Positions 1 to 7,831 of a stretch of DNA of 21,412 bases are shown one piece after another (positions within the stretch are counted from its first letter, which is position 1; each line of letters begins with the position of its first letter). The notes beneath the pieces were generated by a model, which made no database searches, was not told the DNA's origin, and saw only the letters and a list, made by a program, of their open reading frames with translations. The position numbers were made by a program, and so were the translations under genes. Source of the DNA: CAWHOW01 sp050013795 (lineage in GTDB: Bacteria; Bacteroidota; Bacteroidia; Bacteroidales; CG2-30-32-10); contig JBEKEO010000031.1 of assembly GCA_050013795.1 (NCBI GenBank), positions 1 to 21,412 on the forward strand, written 5' to 3'.

Positions 1-156
1 ACATATTATCTTTCAATTCCCAAAGAAGGCCACCTGAATTATGACACCCTTCTTTCCAATGTTCCTGCTAACCTTTTGTATTGCCCGACAGCACAAGCAA
101 ATGATTTCTTTGTAGATTTGCAGTCTGAGAAAACATTCCATGGGCAAGCATACTGA
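1..156 (+). CDS. C-terminal fragment of an unidentified protein
   Basis: Reading frame 1 is open from the first base and stops at TGA 154-156, giving 51 residues that end in FHGQAY. The 5' part lies outside the window. I do not recognise a family from this tail: there is no metal motif, membrane segment or sorting signal. Its last 17 bases overlap the ATG of uvrA in another frame. This suggests that the two genes are cotranscribed and possibly translationally coupled. An uninterrupted open frame running into a tight same-strand overlap supports a real gene, but 51 codons is short evidence. Confidence 0.55.
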   Translation, partial: TYYLSIPKEGHLNYDTLLSNVPANLLYCPTAQANDFFVDLQSEKTFHGQAY

Positions 157-3058
157 TTCCTCTATTGAGCCTAAAAAAACTGAAGTTTTAGAAAAGACTG
201 ATACCTTAAACGTATTTGGTGCAAGGGTTCACAACCTGCAAAACGTAGATGTTATTATTCCCCGCAACAAATTGGTTGTAATTACTGGACTTAGCGGCAG
301 TGGGAAATCATCGCTGGCTTTCGATACCATATTTGCCGAAGGGCAGCGAAGATATATTGAAACTTATTCAGCTTATGCTCGTCAGTTTCTGGGAAACCTG
401 GAACGACCCGATGTTGATGAAATTACTGGTTTAAGTCCTGTTATTTCAATTGAACAAAAGTCAACAATAAAGAACCCGCGTTCCACTGTGGGGACAATTA
501 CTGAGATATACGATTTCTTAAGGCTGCTCTACGCTCGAATTGCCGATGCCTATTCATATGTAACTGGCGAAAAGATGGTTCGCTATTCCGAAAGCCAGAT
601 AATTGATACGATAATCAGTAAATATGATGGCTCCGAGATATTAGTAATGGCGCCTGTTGTTAAAGGAAGAAAGGGACATTATCGCGAACTGTTCGACCAG
701 ATTAGAAAACAGGGTTTCCTGAAAGTACGAATTGACGGAACAATTAAAGAAATAACCTTTGGGCTTCAACTCGACCGCTATAAGGTTCACGATGTAGAGA
801 TAGTGATTGACAAAATTAAGATCAATAAAGACGACCGTTTCCGCCTTGCCGAATCTATCCAGACAGCCATGAAACATGGCAAGGGCGTGGTAATGATAAA
901 GGATGAACAGGATAATGTTATTCAGTATAGCCGCTACCTGATGTGCCCCACATCGGGAATATCTTACGAAGAGCCCGAACCAAATACTTTCTCATTTAAT
1001 TCGCCTTATGGCGCTTGTCCTAAATGTAACGGGCTTGGCTCTATAACTGAACTTGATGTTGACAAGATCATTCCCGACAAGAAGAAATCTATCAAACAAG
1101 GTGGAATAATTCCTGTTGGTGAAATGAAGAACAAGTGGATCATTCGCCAGCTTGAAGCCATAGGCGACAAATATGAATTCACATTGGACACTCCTATTGA
1201 AGATATTTCCGAGCATGCGCTGAACATTATACTTTATGGTTCCGAGGAAACTTTTAAAGTGAAAGCGGATAACTACGGCGTTACTGCCACTTACGCTTTG
1301 AGCTTTGAAGGCATAGCAAGTTTCATTCACAATCAGTTTCAGGATGCCGTGGCAAGCTCGGTAAAGAAATGGGCGTACGGTTTTATGAACGAAGTTGATT
1401 GCCCTGTTTGCCAAGGGAAACGGCTTAAGAAAGAGTCACTTCATTTTAAGATAGCCAAAAAGAATATTGCCGATTTGGCTTCGATGGATATTCTTAAACT
1501 TCTCGATTGGGCCAAAAACATTAACCTTTCGCTTGATGAGCGAAAAATAAAAATAGCATCTGAACTACTTAAAGAAATTACAAAACGACTTGAATTCCTT
1601 TTGAATGTAGGACTTGATTATCTTTCCCTCGACAGGCCCGCAAAGAGTTTATCGGGTGGCGAATCACAGCGAATAAGGCTTGCCACGCAAATCGGTTCGC
1701 AGCTTGTGGGAGTACTTTATATACTTGATGAACCCAGCATTGGGCTTCACCAGCGCGATAATTTGAAACTTATCAAAGCATTGAAAGACCTTAGGGATAT
1801 TGGTAATTCAGTGATAGTGGTTGAACACGATAAAGAAATGATATTATCGGCTGACTTCCTTATTGATATTGGCCCGGGCGCCGGAATACTAGGCGGCAAG
1901 ATAGTTGCGCATGGAACTCCAGCAGAAGTAATGAAAGGTTGCAATACCCTTACCGCTCAATATCTATGTGGAGTTAAAGAAATTTCAATCCCTAAAGAAA
2001 GAAGAAAAGGAAACGAGAAAATTCTTTCACTGAAAGGTGCTAAAGGCAATAATCTGAAGAATGTAAATCTTGATATTCCCCTTGGGAAAATGATTTGTAT
2101 TACGGGCGTTTCTGGCAGCGGCAAATCATCGCTGATTAAAGAAACACTCTATCCCATTTTAAGCCATGAGCTTTATCGGTCTTCATTGCGACCGCTTCCT
2201 TATGATTCCATAGAAGGAATAAGGAATATTGATAAAGTTATTGAAATAGATCAGTCGCCGATTGGTCGCACACCCCGCTCCAACCCTGCTACCTACATTG
2301 AAGTCTTTGGTGAAATAAGGAAACTTTTTGCCCAACTGCCCGAATCAAAGATACGCGGTTATCAGCCCGGAAGGTTTTCGTTTAATGTGAAAGGCGGCAG
2401 GTGCGAAGAATGCCAGGGTGCGGGAGTAAAGACCATCGAGATGAATTTCCTTCCCGATGTTTACGTGGAATGCGATACCTGCGGCGGGAAACGCTATAAC
2501 CGCGAAACGCTTGAAGTGCGCTTTAAAGGCAAATCCATTAACGATGTGCTGAACATGAATATCAGCCAGTCCATTGAGTTCTTTGAAAACATTCCTTCCA
2601 TTTATCATAAACTGAAAACAATAAAGGATGTGGGGCTTGGCTATATTTCGCTGGGGCAGGCGTCCACTACCCTCTCTGGCGGCGAAGCGCAAAGGGTTAA
2701 ACTGGCTGCCGAACTATCGAAGAAAGATACGGGCAAGACTCTCTACCTGCTGGACGAACCCACCACGGGACTGCATTTCGACGATGTACGTGTGCTGATG
2801 GATGTGCTGAACAAGCTGGTCGACAGGGGAAATACTATTATTGTTATTGAGCATAATATGGAAGTGATAAAAATGGCCGACTATATTATTGATATTGGGC
2901 CCGAAGGTGGCGAACGTGGCGGAAGGATAATTGCACAAGGCACTCCAGAGGAAATAGCTGCTCAAAAAGAGGGCTATACAAGTAGTTTCCTGAAAGAAAC
3001 ACTTCCAAAGGCTGAAAATAAAGGCAATAGAAATAAGGTAATAGGGTATAAGGAATAG
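140..3058 (+). CDS. uvrA: UvrABC excinuclease subunit A (UvrA)
   Basis: UvrA is the damage-scanning, DNA-binding ABC ATPase of nucleotide excision repair. As a dimer it loads UvrB onto lesions in the cytoplasm. The 972-residue product has both nucleotide-binding halves: Walker A GLSGSGKS at 50-57 and GVSGSGKS at 656-663, signatures LSGGESQ at 504-510 and LSGGEAQ at 845-851, and Walker B LDEPSIGLH near 529 and LDEPTTGLH near 870. Zinc modules are visible at C421/C424 and around C755/C758 through the later CDTC. The first zinc module reads CPTS at 269-272 and CPKC at 293-296, so Ser272 replaces a canonical cysteine; I believe this is common in Bacteroidota. The length is slightly above the usual 930-960 because of a charged N-terminal extension of about 20 residues. 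ATG 140 was chosen because no other ATG lies before the conserved VFGARVHNL. The identification is near certain; the exact start is less so. Confidence 0.98.
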   Translation: MGKHTDSSIEPKKTEVLEKTDTLNVFGARVHNLQNVDVIIPRNKLVVITGLSGSGKSSLAFDTIFAEGQRRYIETYSAYARQFLGNLERPDVDEITGLSPVISIEQKSTIKNPRSTVGTITEIYDFLRLLYARIADAYSYVTGEKMVRYSESQIIDTIISKYDGSEILVMAPVVKGRKGHYRELFDQIRKQGFLKVRIDGTIKEITFGLQLDRYKVHDVEIVIDKIKINKDDRFRLAESIQTAMKHGKGVVMIKDEQDNVIQYSRYLMCPTSGISYEEPEPNTFSFNSPYGACPKCNGLGSITELDVDKIIPDKKKSIKQGGIIPVGEMKNKWIIRQLEAIGDKYEFTLDTPIEDISEHALNIILYGSEETFKVKADNYGVTATYALSFEGIASFIHNQFQDAVASSVKKWAYGFMNEVDCPVCQGKRLKKESLHFKIAKKNIADLASMDILKLLDWAKNINLSLDERKIKIASELLKEITKRLEFLLNVGLDYLSLDRPAKSLSGGESQRIRLATQIGSQLVGVLYILDEPSIGLHQRDNLKLIKALKDLRDIGNSVIVVEHDKEMILSADFLIDIGPGAGILGGKIVAHGTPAEVMKGCNTLTAQYLCGVKEISIPKERRKGNEKILSLKGAKGNNLKNVNLDIPLGKMICITGVSGSGKSSLIKETLYPILSHELYRSSLRPLPYDSIEGIRNIDKVIEIDQSPIGRTPRSNPATYIEVFGEIRKLFAQLPESKIRGYQPGRFSFNVKGGRCEECQGAGVKTIEMNFLPDVYVECDTCGGKRYNRETLEVRFKGKSINDVLNMNISQSIEFFENIPSIYHKLKTIKDVGLGYISLGQASTTLSGGEAQRVKLAAELSKKDTGKTLYLLDEPTTGLHFDDVRVLMDVLNKLVDRGNTIIVIEHNMEVIKMADYIIDIGPEGGERGGRIIAQGTPEEIAAQKEGYTSSFLKETLPKAENKGNRNKVIGYKE

Positions 3059-3060
3059 AA

Positions 3061-3160
3061 ATTAGTCAAAAAGCGAAGAACGATTAGTCTAAGGCTTGGA
3101 ACAATAATTTTAAGGCTAAGACTAATAAGTCTAAGGCGAAAGACAATATTTTAGTCCAAA
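3061..3160. repeat. Degenerate ATTAGTCTAAGGC repeats after uvrA
   Basis: The gap after uvrA contains several imperfect copies of a short motif. ATTAGTC occurs at 3061 and 3083, AAGTCTAAGGC near 3127, and an inverted form CTAAGACTAAT near 3117. The copies could partly base-pair across the region, but I see no clean stem with a T-tract. It may be a decayed terminator or simple tandem drift. No gene is evident here. Confidence 0.35.
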
Positions 3161-3174
3161 TTAGTGAAAATGGA

Positions 3175-3203
3175 AGGTGTTTTTAATTAAAAGCGTACTT
3201 TTG
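3175..3203 (+). promoter_or_regulatory. Bacteroidota-type promoter for the LOG-family gene
   Basis: TACTTTTG at 3196-3203 matches the TAnnTTTG -7 element used by the Bacteroidota primary sigma factor. A T-rich stretch around 3177-3184 sits where the weakly conserved -33 TTTG would be. The start codon at 3245 is about 40 bases downstream, a normal leader length. Only the -7 box is a strong match. Confidence 0.5.
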
Positions 3204-3244
3204 TTACAGATATAAATTTAAATAAGTTACCATCAATTCAGACT

Positions 3245-3961
3245 ATGAAACAGAATTTAAACGAAGAAGAAAAGATAAGGGAAGCATTGCATCAGAAAGA
3301 TTGGACAGAGATAAAATCATCCGATTCATGGCAGATATTTAAAATAATGGCCGAATTTGTTGAAGGTTATGAGAAATTAGCCATAATAGGTCCATGTGTA
3401 ACAATATTCGGGTCGGCACGTACAAATCTTAAACACAAATATTATAAGCTTGCTCAAGATACGGCGTATAAAATGGCAAAAGCAGGATTTGGTATCATTA
3501 CCGGCGGCGGTCCCGGAATTATGGAAGCCGCTAACAAAGGCGCTAAAATGGCAGGCGGAAAATCAGTAGGTTTGAATATACAGTTGCCTTTTGAACAATC
3601 CCCAAATCCATATATTGATGCTGATAAATCTTTATCGTTCTATTATTTCTTTATCAGAAAGGTAATGTTCATGAAATATGCACAGGGATTTATTGCTCTT
3701 CCCGGTGGTTTTGGAACATTCGATGAATTGTTTGAAGCCATTACTCTTATTCAAACCAAGAAAATTGCCCGTTTTCCGATAGTGCTGATGGGAAGTGAAT
3801 ATTGGGAAGGAATAATGGAATGGATAAAGAAAAAAGTATTGGTTGAAAAGAATATAAACGAAAAAGATTTGGAACTTTTTACATTTGCTGATAGTCCCGA
3901 TGAAGCAGTTAAGCAGATTGAAGATTTCTATAAAAAATATTCACTGACACCTAATTTTTAA
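3245..3961 (+). CDS. LOG-family nucleotide 5'-monophosphate phosphoribohydrolase
   Basis: The 238-residue protein has the hallmarks of the LOG ('lysine decarboxylase-like', TIGR00730) Rossmann fold. GGGPGIMEAAN at 87-97 is the phosphate-binding loop and PGGFGTFDE at 153-161 is the PGGxGTxxE active-site motif; R138 and K139 lie just before it. Characterised members cleave the N-glycosidic bond of nucleotide monophosphates (cytokinin ribotides, or AMP/GMP and related nucleotides), releasing base and ribose 5-phosphate. The old name 'lysine decarboxylase' is not supported by this motif set. An N-terminal extension of about 45 residues (KQNLNEEEKIREAL onward) precedes the fold, as in the longer bacterial members. 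The protein should be soluble and cytoplasmic. The gene appears monocistronic, with its own promoter upstream and another promoter-like element before the next gene. The exact substrate cannot be told from sequence. Confidence 0.9.
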   Translation: MKQNLNEEEKIREALHQKDWTEIKSSDSWQIFKIMAEFVEGYEKLAIIGPCVTIFGSARTNLKHKYYKLAQDTAYKMAKAGFGIITGGGPGIMEAANKGAKMAGGKSVGLNIQLPFEQSPNPYIDADKSLSFYYFFIRKVMFMKYAQGFIALPGGFGTFDELFEAITLIQTKKIARFPIVLMGSEYWEGIMEWIKKKVLVEKNINEKDLELFTFADSPDEAVKQIEDFYKKYSLTPNF

Positions 3962-3967
3962 CAAAAA

Positions 3968-3998
3968 TTTGTAGATTAATTAATTATTTGTAATTTTA
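3968..3998 (+). promoter_or_regulatory. Promoter for the barrel/TSP3 envelope protein
   Basis: TTTG at 3968-3971 is separated by exactly 19 bases from TAATTTTA at 3991-3998, one mismatch from TAnnTTTG. Both elements and their spacing fit the Bacteroidota -33/-7 promoter. The ATG at 4039 lies about 40 bases downstream. Confidence 0.5.
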
Positions 3999-4038
3999 CC
4001 CGTTTAATCGAATATAGTGTTTATCATATAAACATTCT

Positions 4039-5595
4039 ATGAGTAGAAAAACCATAATCCTGATAATTATAGCTTTTGCTTCAATAGCTGTAACATTCGC
4101 ACAGGAGAAACCTTTAATCGGAGGAGGGCAGCTACCTAAATCTACTCAAGCTCCCGATACCGGATTATACAATAAATATAAAATACCATCTATCAGGGCA
4201 GGAGTAGGAATTATGACACCTTTCTGCGATGTGGGTGATTATGGGAACAAAATCACACAGGTAGGTATGTTTAATACTGCATTTTCATTTGCTGTTGAAC
4301 AGCGTATCGGAAGTGCTCTTGGAGTCTCATTAGAAGGTTTGAAAGGTTCTCTTTGCGCTGTTGACAATAGTGCAACCCGTCATTTGAATTTTCTGACTGA
4401 TGTTATGCAGGGAAACCTTGCCATTAATTTTCATTTCGATAATGATTTTATCATAAACAGAAAATCAAGATTTGCACCATATATTTCCGTTGGTTTCGGC
4501 TATATGGCTTTTACAACTTATGGCTGTCTGAAAGCCGATAATGGTGCTAAATATTATTATTGGCCTGATGGTACTATTCGAGATCAAACATTTGACTATG
4601 AAAATCCTCAGAATGGAAATCCTCTTATTTTTAATTATAAATTCACAACAAAACTTGACAGTCTTAACAGGTACACACATAATACATTGATGATTCCTGT
4701 TAGTGTCGGACTTAATTTTAAATTCTCCGACAGATTGGAAGCTAATATCTCAAGTACTTATTATTTTACAAAAACCGATGCAATTGATAATGTAAGCTAT
4801 CATGGCGTTAATAAATTCAGTTTCTTTTCTCCTCACACTGATAATTACCTCTATACATGCGTTACACTTCAATATAATTTAGGTGGCAGGTCCAAAATGC
4901 ATGAAGGAAATAAATATTATAAGAATGTTGACTTTAAAAAGTTTGCACAAGTAGATAGCGATGGCGATGGCGTACCCGATTTCTGGGATAAATGTCCTGA
5001 TACGCCAAAAGGCATTGCAGTGGATGCTGATGGATGCCCGTTAGATGCCGACAATGATGGCGTAGCCGATTACAAAGATAAAGAACCAAGCTCTGCAGCC
5101 GGCGCTATTGTTGATACTAACGGAGTTACATTAACTCCCGAAATGATTGAAGCACAATATATAAGAGATTCATTAATTATGTCCGGAGAAATTGTCCTTA
5201 ATAAAGACACAACTACGGGAAAATCAGACCTTGACGCTGATGCTCTTAACACTTATTATTCGCATCACGGCAGCGCTCATCATCATGTTAAGAATAAAAC
5301 TAATGCAGTTGTGACTTCCGAAGGGGCAATTATTTACAGGGCTCAGATAGGCGCAACAGCTGATGGAAATTCTACACTGTACTTCCAGCGTTTATTTAAA
5401 ATTAATGAAGAAATTTTTGTTGACATATACCAGGGAACATATAAATATTCCGTTGGTACTTTCAATACATATAAGGAAGCCAGGGCGTATGCAAATAGCA
5501 TAAAGGCAAGAACAGGCGTTAATTCGTTCGTAATTGCATATAAGGGTAAAACCAGAATACCTGTATCGGATGCCAAAACATTTACCGGAGAATAA
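4039..5595 (+). CDS. Outer-membrane beta-barrel protein with TSP3 repeats and SPOR-like C-terminus
   Basis: This is a 518-residue envelope protein. A signal peptide of about 21 residues ends in TFAQ. Residues of roughly 45-290 look like an outer-membrane beta-barrel, with alternating aromatic/polar strands and terms such as 'APYISVGFGYMAF'. Residues of about 305-352 hold thrombospondin type 3 calcium-binding repeats (DSDGDGVPDFWDKCPD, then DADNDGVADYKDKEP). In OmpA relatives a peptidoglycan-binding OmpA domain usually follows. Here the last 90 residues instead look SPOR-like: YRAQIGA, then YKYSVGTFNTYKEARAYA, then SFVIAYKG. SPOR domains bind peptidoglycan, so the likely role is tethering the outer membrane to the wall, though this is inferred. 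The His-rich patch SHHGSAHHH near 410 is odd. A well-formed terminator follows, so this is probably a single-gene transcript. Confidence 0.8.
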   Translation: MSRKTIILIIIAFASIAVTFAQEKPLIGGGQLPKSTQAPDTGLYNKYKIPSIRAGVGIMTPFCDVGDYGNKITQVGMFNTAFSFAVEQRIGSALGVSLEGLKGSLCAVDNSATRHLNFLTDVMQGNLAINFHFDNDFIINRKSRFAPYISVGFGYMAFTTYGCLKADNGAKYYYWPDGTIRDQTFDYENPQNGNPLIFNYKFTTKLDSLNRYTHNTLMIPVSVGLNFKFSDRLEANISSTYYFTKTDAIDNVSYHGVNKFSFFSPHTDNYLYTCVTLQYNLGGRSKMHEGNKYYKNVDFKKFAQVDSDGDGVPDFWDKCPDTPKGIAVDADGCPLDADNDGVADYKDKEPSSAAGAIVDTNGVTLTPEMIEAQYIRDSLIMSGEIVLNKDTTTGKSDLDADALNTYYSHHGSAHHHVKNKTNAVVTSEGAIIYRAQIGATADGNSTLYFQRLFKINEEIFVDIYQGTYKYSVGTFNTYKEARAYANSIKARTGVNSFVIAYKGKTRIPVSDAKTFTGE

Positions 5596-5616
5596 CCGTT
5601 AATAATTAATTACCAT

Positions 5617-5645
5617 AAAAAGAGCCCTGCATTAGGGCTCTTTTT
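5617..5645 (+). terminator. Rho-independent terminator
   Basis: AAAAAGAGCCC (5617-5627) pairs perfectly with GGGCTCTTTTT (5635-5645) around a 7-base loop, and the T-rich run continues to about 5651. It lies 22 bases after the stop of the envelope-protein gene. The A/T symmetry means it could also work on the other strand, but no gene needs that. Confidence 0.9.
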
Positions 5646-5652
5646 ATTTTTG

Positions 5653-5660
5653 TATCTTCG
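5653..5660 (+). promoter_or_regulatory. Possible -7 element before the retropepsin-like gene
   Basis: TATCTTCG differs by one base from TAnnTTTG and sits 17 bases before the ATG at 5678, immediately after the terminator. No convincing -33 element is visible. The call is weak and rests on position as much as on sequence. Confidence 0.3.
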
Positions 5661-5677
5661 CCAAAGACATAAAAAGT

Positions 5678-6109
5678 ATGATAATAAAGATACCCATCCG
5701 AAAGACTTTGCTTGATGAAGAAGGCTATCACTTATTTATTGATGCTGAACTGGATTCTAATCCGGTTAACCTTCTTATTGATACAGGCGCTTCAAAAACA
5801 GTGTTAGATATTACCCGCATTAAAAAGATCCTGAAGAAAAAAAGGGTATCGTTTGGCGATTTTAATAAACTTTCAACAGGGTTGGGAACCAACACTATGA
5901 AAAGTCATTCTGTTAACGTAAGCGAATTCTCTATAGCTGCGCTGAAACTCACAAATTATACTGCCATCCTGCTTGATATGGCTCATGTAAATAAATCGTA
6001 CAAACTAATGAGGCTAAAACCTATAGATGGAGTGATTGGCAGCGACCTGCTGATGAAGTATAAAGCAGTGATAGATTATAACAAACTAATATTAAAATTA
6101 ACTATCTGA
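5678..6109 (+). CDS. Retropepsin-like (clan AA) aspartyl protease domain protein
   Basis: The 143-residue protein is essentially one retropepsin-like fold. LLIDTGASKTVLD (about residues 32-44) contains the catalytic DTGA triplet. The C-terminal DGVIGSDLLMKYKAVIDY is the typical hydrophobic-G-D/S second motif of single-domain clan AA proteins, followed by a closing strand KLILKL. Such enzymes act as dimers because each chain supplies one Asp. There is no signal peptide or membrane segment, so a cytoplasmic location is likely. The substrate is unknown, and some relatives may not be active proteases. A terminator lies upstream, and the next gene starts 19 bases downstream on the same strand, suggesting a two-gene operon. 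Confidence 0.75.
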   Translation: MIIKIPIRKTLLDEEGYHLFIDAELDSNPVNLLIDTGASKTVLDITRIKKILKKKRVSFGDFNKLSTGLGTNTMKSHSVNVSEFSIAALKLTNYTAILLDMAHVNKSYKLMRLKPIDGVIGSDLLMKYKAVIDYNKLILKLTI

Positions 6110-6128
6110 ATTAAATCAATAACGCATT

Positions 6129-6497
6129 ATGGAAAAGAGAAAATGTCTTGAATGCAAAGAACCCATAGTGGGCAGGATAGATAAAAAATTCTGCTCCGAC
6201 CAATGCCGTAACCTGTTTAATAACAGGCAAAACAGTGACTCAACAAACCTGGTACGAAATATCAACAATACACTTCGTAAAAACAGGAGAATATTGCAGG
6301 AACTTAACCCCACTGATAAAGCTCGCGTTCATAAAGATAAGATGCTCGAGAAAGGTTTTAACTTCAATCATTTTACGAGTATTTACACCACCCAAAAGGG
6401 AACTACCTATTATTTCTGCTATGAATATGGTTATCTGCCGCTGGATGACGGCTTTTATTTTTTGGTGATTAATAAAAGACTTAAAGGGGAAGAATAA
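6129..6497 (+). CDS. Small protein with N-terminal C4 zinc-finger motif
   Basis: This 122-residue protein starts with a CxxC...CxxxC motif: C6, C9, C22 and C26, in CLEC and CSDQC. It resembles the short treble-clef/zinc-ribbon start seen in many uncharacterised Bacteroidota proteins. A basic, Asn/Arg-rich helical stretch follows (about 27-60). The C-terminal half (FTSIYTTQKGTTYYFCYEYGYLPLD) has an aromatic, beta-rich character. It is predicted to be cytoplasmic. Zinc binding is likely and nucleic-acid binding is possible, but I do not recognise a function. It lies 19 bases after the retropepsin-like gene and shares the strong terminator downstream, so the two are probably cotranscribed. Confidence 0.75.
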   Translation: MEKRKCLECKEPIVGRIDKKFCSDQCRNLFNNRQNSDSTNLVRNINNTLRKNRRILQELNPTDKARVHKDKMLEKGFNFNHFTSIYTTQKGTTYYFCYEYGYLPLDDGFYFLVINKRLKGEE

Positions 6498-6516
6498 ATC
6501 TTTCTTATACATAATA

Positions 6517-6553
6517 AAAAGGGAGAGGCGGCCTGCGGCCGCCTCTCCCTTTT
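6517..6553. terminator. Bidirectional terminator between convergent genes
   Basis: A perfect 17-bp stem (6517-6533 with 6537-6553) closes on the 3-base loop TGC, although the innermost pairs may open to form a larger loop. The stem is G/C-rich in its upper part and A4/T4 at its base. It sits between the stop of the plus-strand zinc-finger gene (6497) and the stop of the minus-strand ssb (6570), so it can end both transcripts. Confidence 0.92.
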
Positions 6554-6569
6554 CTCTTTTTAACGAAAT

Positions 6570-6902
6570 TTATGCTGCTGCCGAAAGCTCGAAAGCAAAA
6601 GCCTGTATCTCGAAAGTATTGCGTTTGTTTCCTTCTTTGTCGGTGTACTGGCGGTTCACTAACTTGCCTGTAACAGAAACGCGCGTGCCTTTCTTTAATG
6701 TTTCTTCTGCCTTTTCAGCTATCTTATTCCACATTATCACATTATGCCATGTGGTGTTTTTAACCCATTCGCCTGCTTTATTCTTATAGTCTTCGTTGGT
6801 TGCCAGCGAAAAACGGACAAGCTTGCTGCCGTTTGAAAGAGTTTTTACTTCGGGTTCCATCCCGATAAATCCGTCAAGTTCTACTTTGTTTGTTGTTTTC
6901 AT
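6570..6902 (-). CDS. ssb: Single-stranded DNA-binding protein, short tail-less form
   Basis: The 110-residue OB-fold protein has the bacterial SSB pattern: KVELDGFIGMEPEVK, then LVRFSLATNE, WHNVIMWNKIAEKAEE, LKKGTRVSVTGKL, and a closing FEIQAFAFEL. SSB coats single-stranded DNA during replication, repair and recombination. The product ends in FELSAAA just after the OB fold. It therefore lacks both the disordered linker and the acidic DDDIPF-like tip that recruits partner proteins in housekeeping SSB. This suggests an accessory paralogue, with a longer SSB elsewhere in the genome. The gene is alone, converges on the upstream plus-strand genes, and shares their terminator. Confidence 0.93.
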   Translation of the reverse strand: MKTTNKVELDGFIGMEPEVKTLSNGSKLVRFSLATNEDYKNKAGEWVKNTTWHNVIMWNKIAEKAEETLKKGTRVSVTGKLVNRQYTDKEGNKRNTFEIQAFAFELSAAA

Positions 6903-7219
6903 AACACATTTTTTTTAATTAATAATGATTTTTTAATTGACGGAGCAAAGTAACAGCAAGCCCCAAACCTGATTCGGTTATTAATTGTTTAGATTCGTTT
7001 AATATCCGTTTGTAGTCGATTGCTACCGAATATGGAAGGAAGAAGACATTATCAAAACCTTTTTGAATACCCTCTGTTAGTGAGGGAAAAGAAGAATAAA
7101 AAAACCCTGCATTTAACAGGGTTCAATTTAAGAAAAAAATAATTATTTTATTTAAGTTCTCATTAAAACCATGCATTCAATGCAAAGATAAAATTCTGTT
7201 AATTGAAAGAGATTAATGC
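6903..7219. other. 317-base intergenic region between two minus-strand genes
   Basis: No credible gene is visible. The ssb-proximal part has CAAAGTAA at 6946-6953, which on the minus strand reads TTACTTTG. This is one mismatch from the TAnnTTTG box and may be the ssb promoter. The other end holds the terminator of the next minus-strand gene. The middle (about 6985-7090) shows nothing I can name. Confidence 0.5.
7098..7123 (-). terminator. Rho-independent terminator for the minus-strand operon
   Basis: Read on the minus strand, AACCCTG (7123-7117) pairs with CAGGGTT (7109-7103) around a 7-base loop and runs directly into a T-tract (complement of the A-run 7098-7104). It lies about 100 bases past the stop of the zinc-ribbon membrane-protein gene, and may end a transcript that began at the YVTN genes. 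Confidence 0.8.
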
Positions 7220-7816
7220 TCACTCGTGCAAATCAATAACAGTTCCGCAGTAGTTACAGGTAATAAACTTTTCCTTATACAGGCTGCTGTTCATCGTTAT
7301 TTGCCCTCCGCATGAGGGGCAAAGCAATGGTTTAACCTCTGTATTATGTTGCTTGGAAGTGTGTTCACTGCGGGCATTCTCCGTGATATTTTCACCGGAA
7401 GATTCTATAACAACATCTTTCAGGTTATTTGGATCATACCTTACTTGCAGTATCATGCCGGGTTGGTACAATACCGGCTGAATCCTCGAAATAAGTTTGT
7501 GAATTTGAACTTTAAACGGAGGGCCCGTTTGAGGAGTAACTTCCAATTGAAGTGCGATGCGGGGATTACCGTTAACAGTCACACCTGTGTCTGAAACACT
7601 CAAAATTTTTGCTTTTGCCAGCTCTCCTGCATTCAGAAGCTTTTTTACATTTTGCCTGCTTTTTCGTATCAATGATAATACAAAAGTTAAAATAATAACA
7701 GGAAAAATAATTGTAAGTGCAATAAAAATTCCAAATCTTCCCTGCATGGCAGTTATAATGCTGGCAAAAACAACTGCAATAATGATTATAACAAACAAGA
7801 AGATAAGTTTTTTCAT
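7220..7816 (-). CDS. Membrane protein with C-terminal zinc ribbon
   Basis: The 198-residue protein has two N-terminal hydrophobic helices (about 2-24 and 28-50). A soluble beta-rich domain at about 58-138 follows: AKAKILSVSDTGVTVNGNPRIALQ in outline, then VRYDPNN. This resembles the DUF3592-type membrane-associated fold. A short linker then leads to a C4 zinc ribbon, C166-x2-C169 and C187-x2-C190. The ribbon would lie on the same side as the beta domain. Function is unknown; the DUF3592-like resemblance is by eye. Its start is only 15 bases after the stop of the downstream YVTN paralogue on the same strand, so it may be cotranscribed with it. A terminator follows the gene. Confidence 0.7.
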   Translation of the reverse strand: MKKLIFLFVIIIIAVVFASIITAMQGRFGIFIALTIIFPVIILTFVLSLIRKSRQNVKKLLNAGELAKAKILSVSDTGVTVNGNPRIALQLEVTPQTGPPFKVQIHKLISRIQPVLYQPGMILQVRYDPNNLKDVVIESSGENITENARSEHTSKQHNTEVKPLLCPSCGGQITMNSSLYKEKFITCNYCGTVIDLHE

Positions 7817-7831
7817 GGCTTAATATTTGTT

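Noticed and set aside
992..1414. 140-codon minus-strand frame inside uvrA
   Set aside because: Antisense shadow of a strongly conserved gene with no recognisable features.
3245..3961. Lysine decarboxylase annotation
   Set aside because: The PGGxGTxxE and GGGPGIMEA motifs define the LOG family; there is no PLP-dependent decarboxylase signature.
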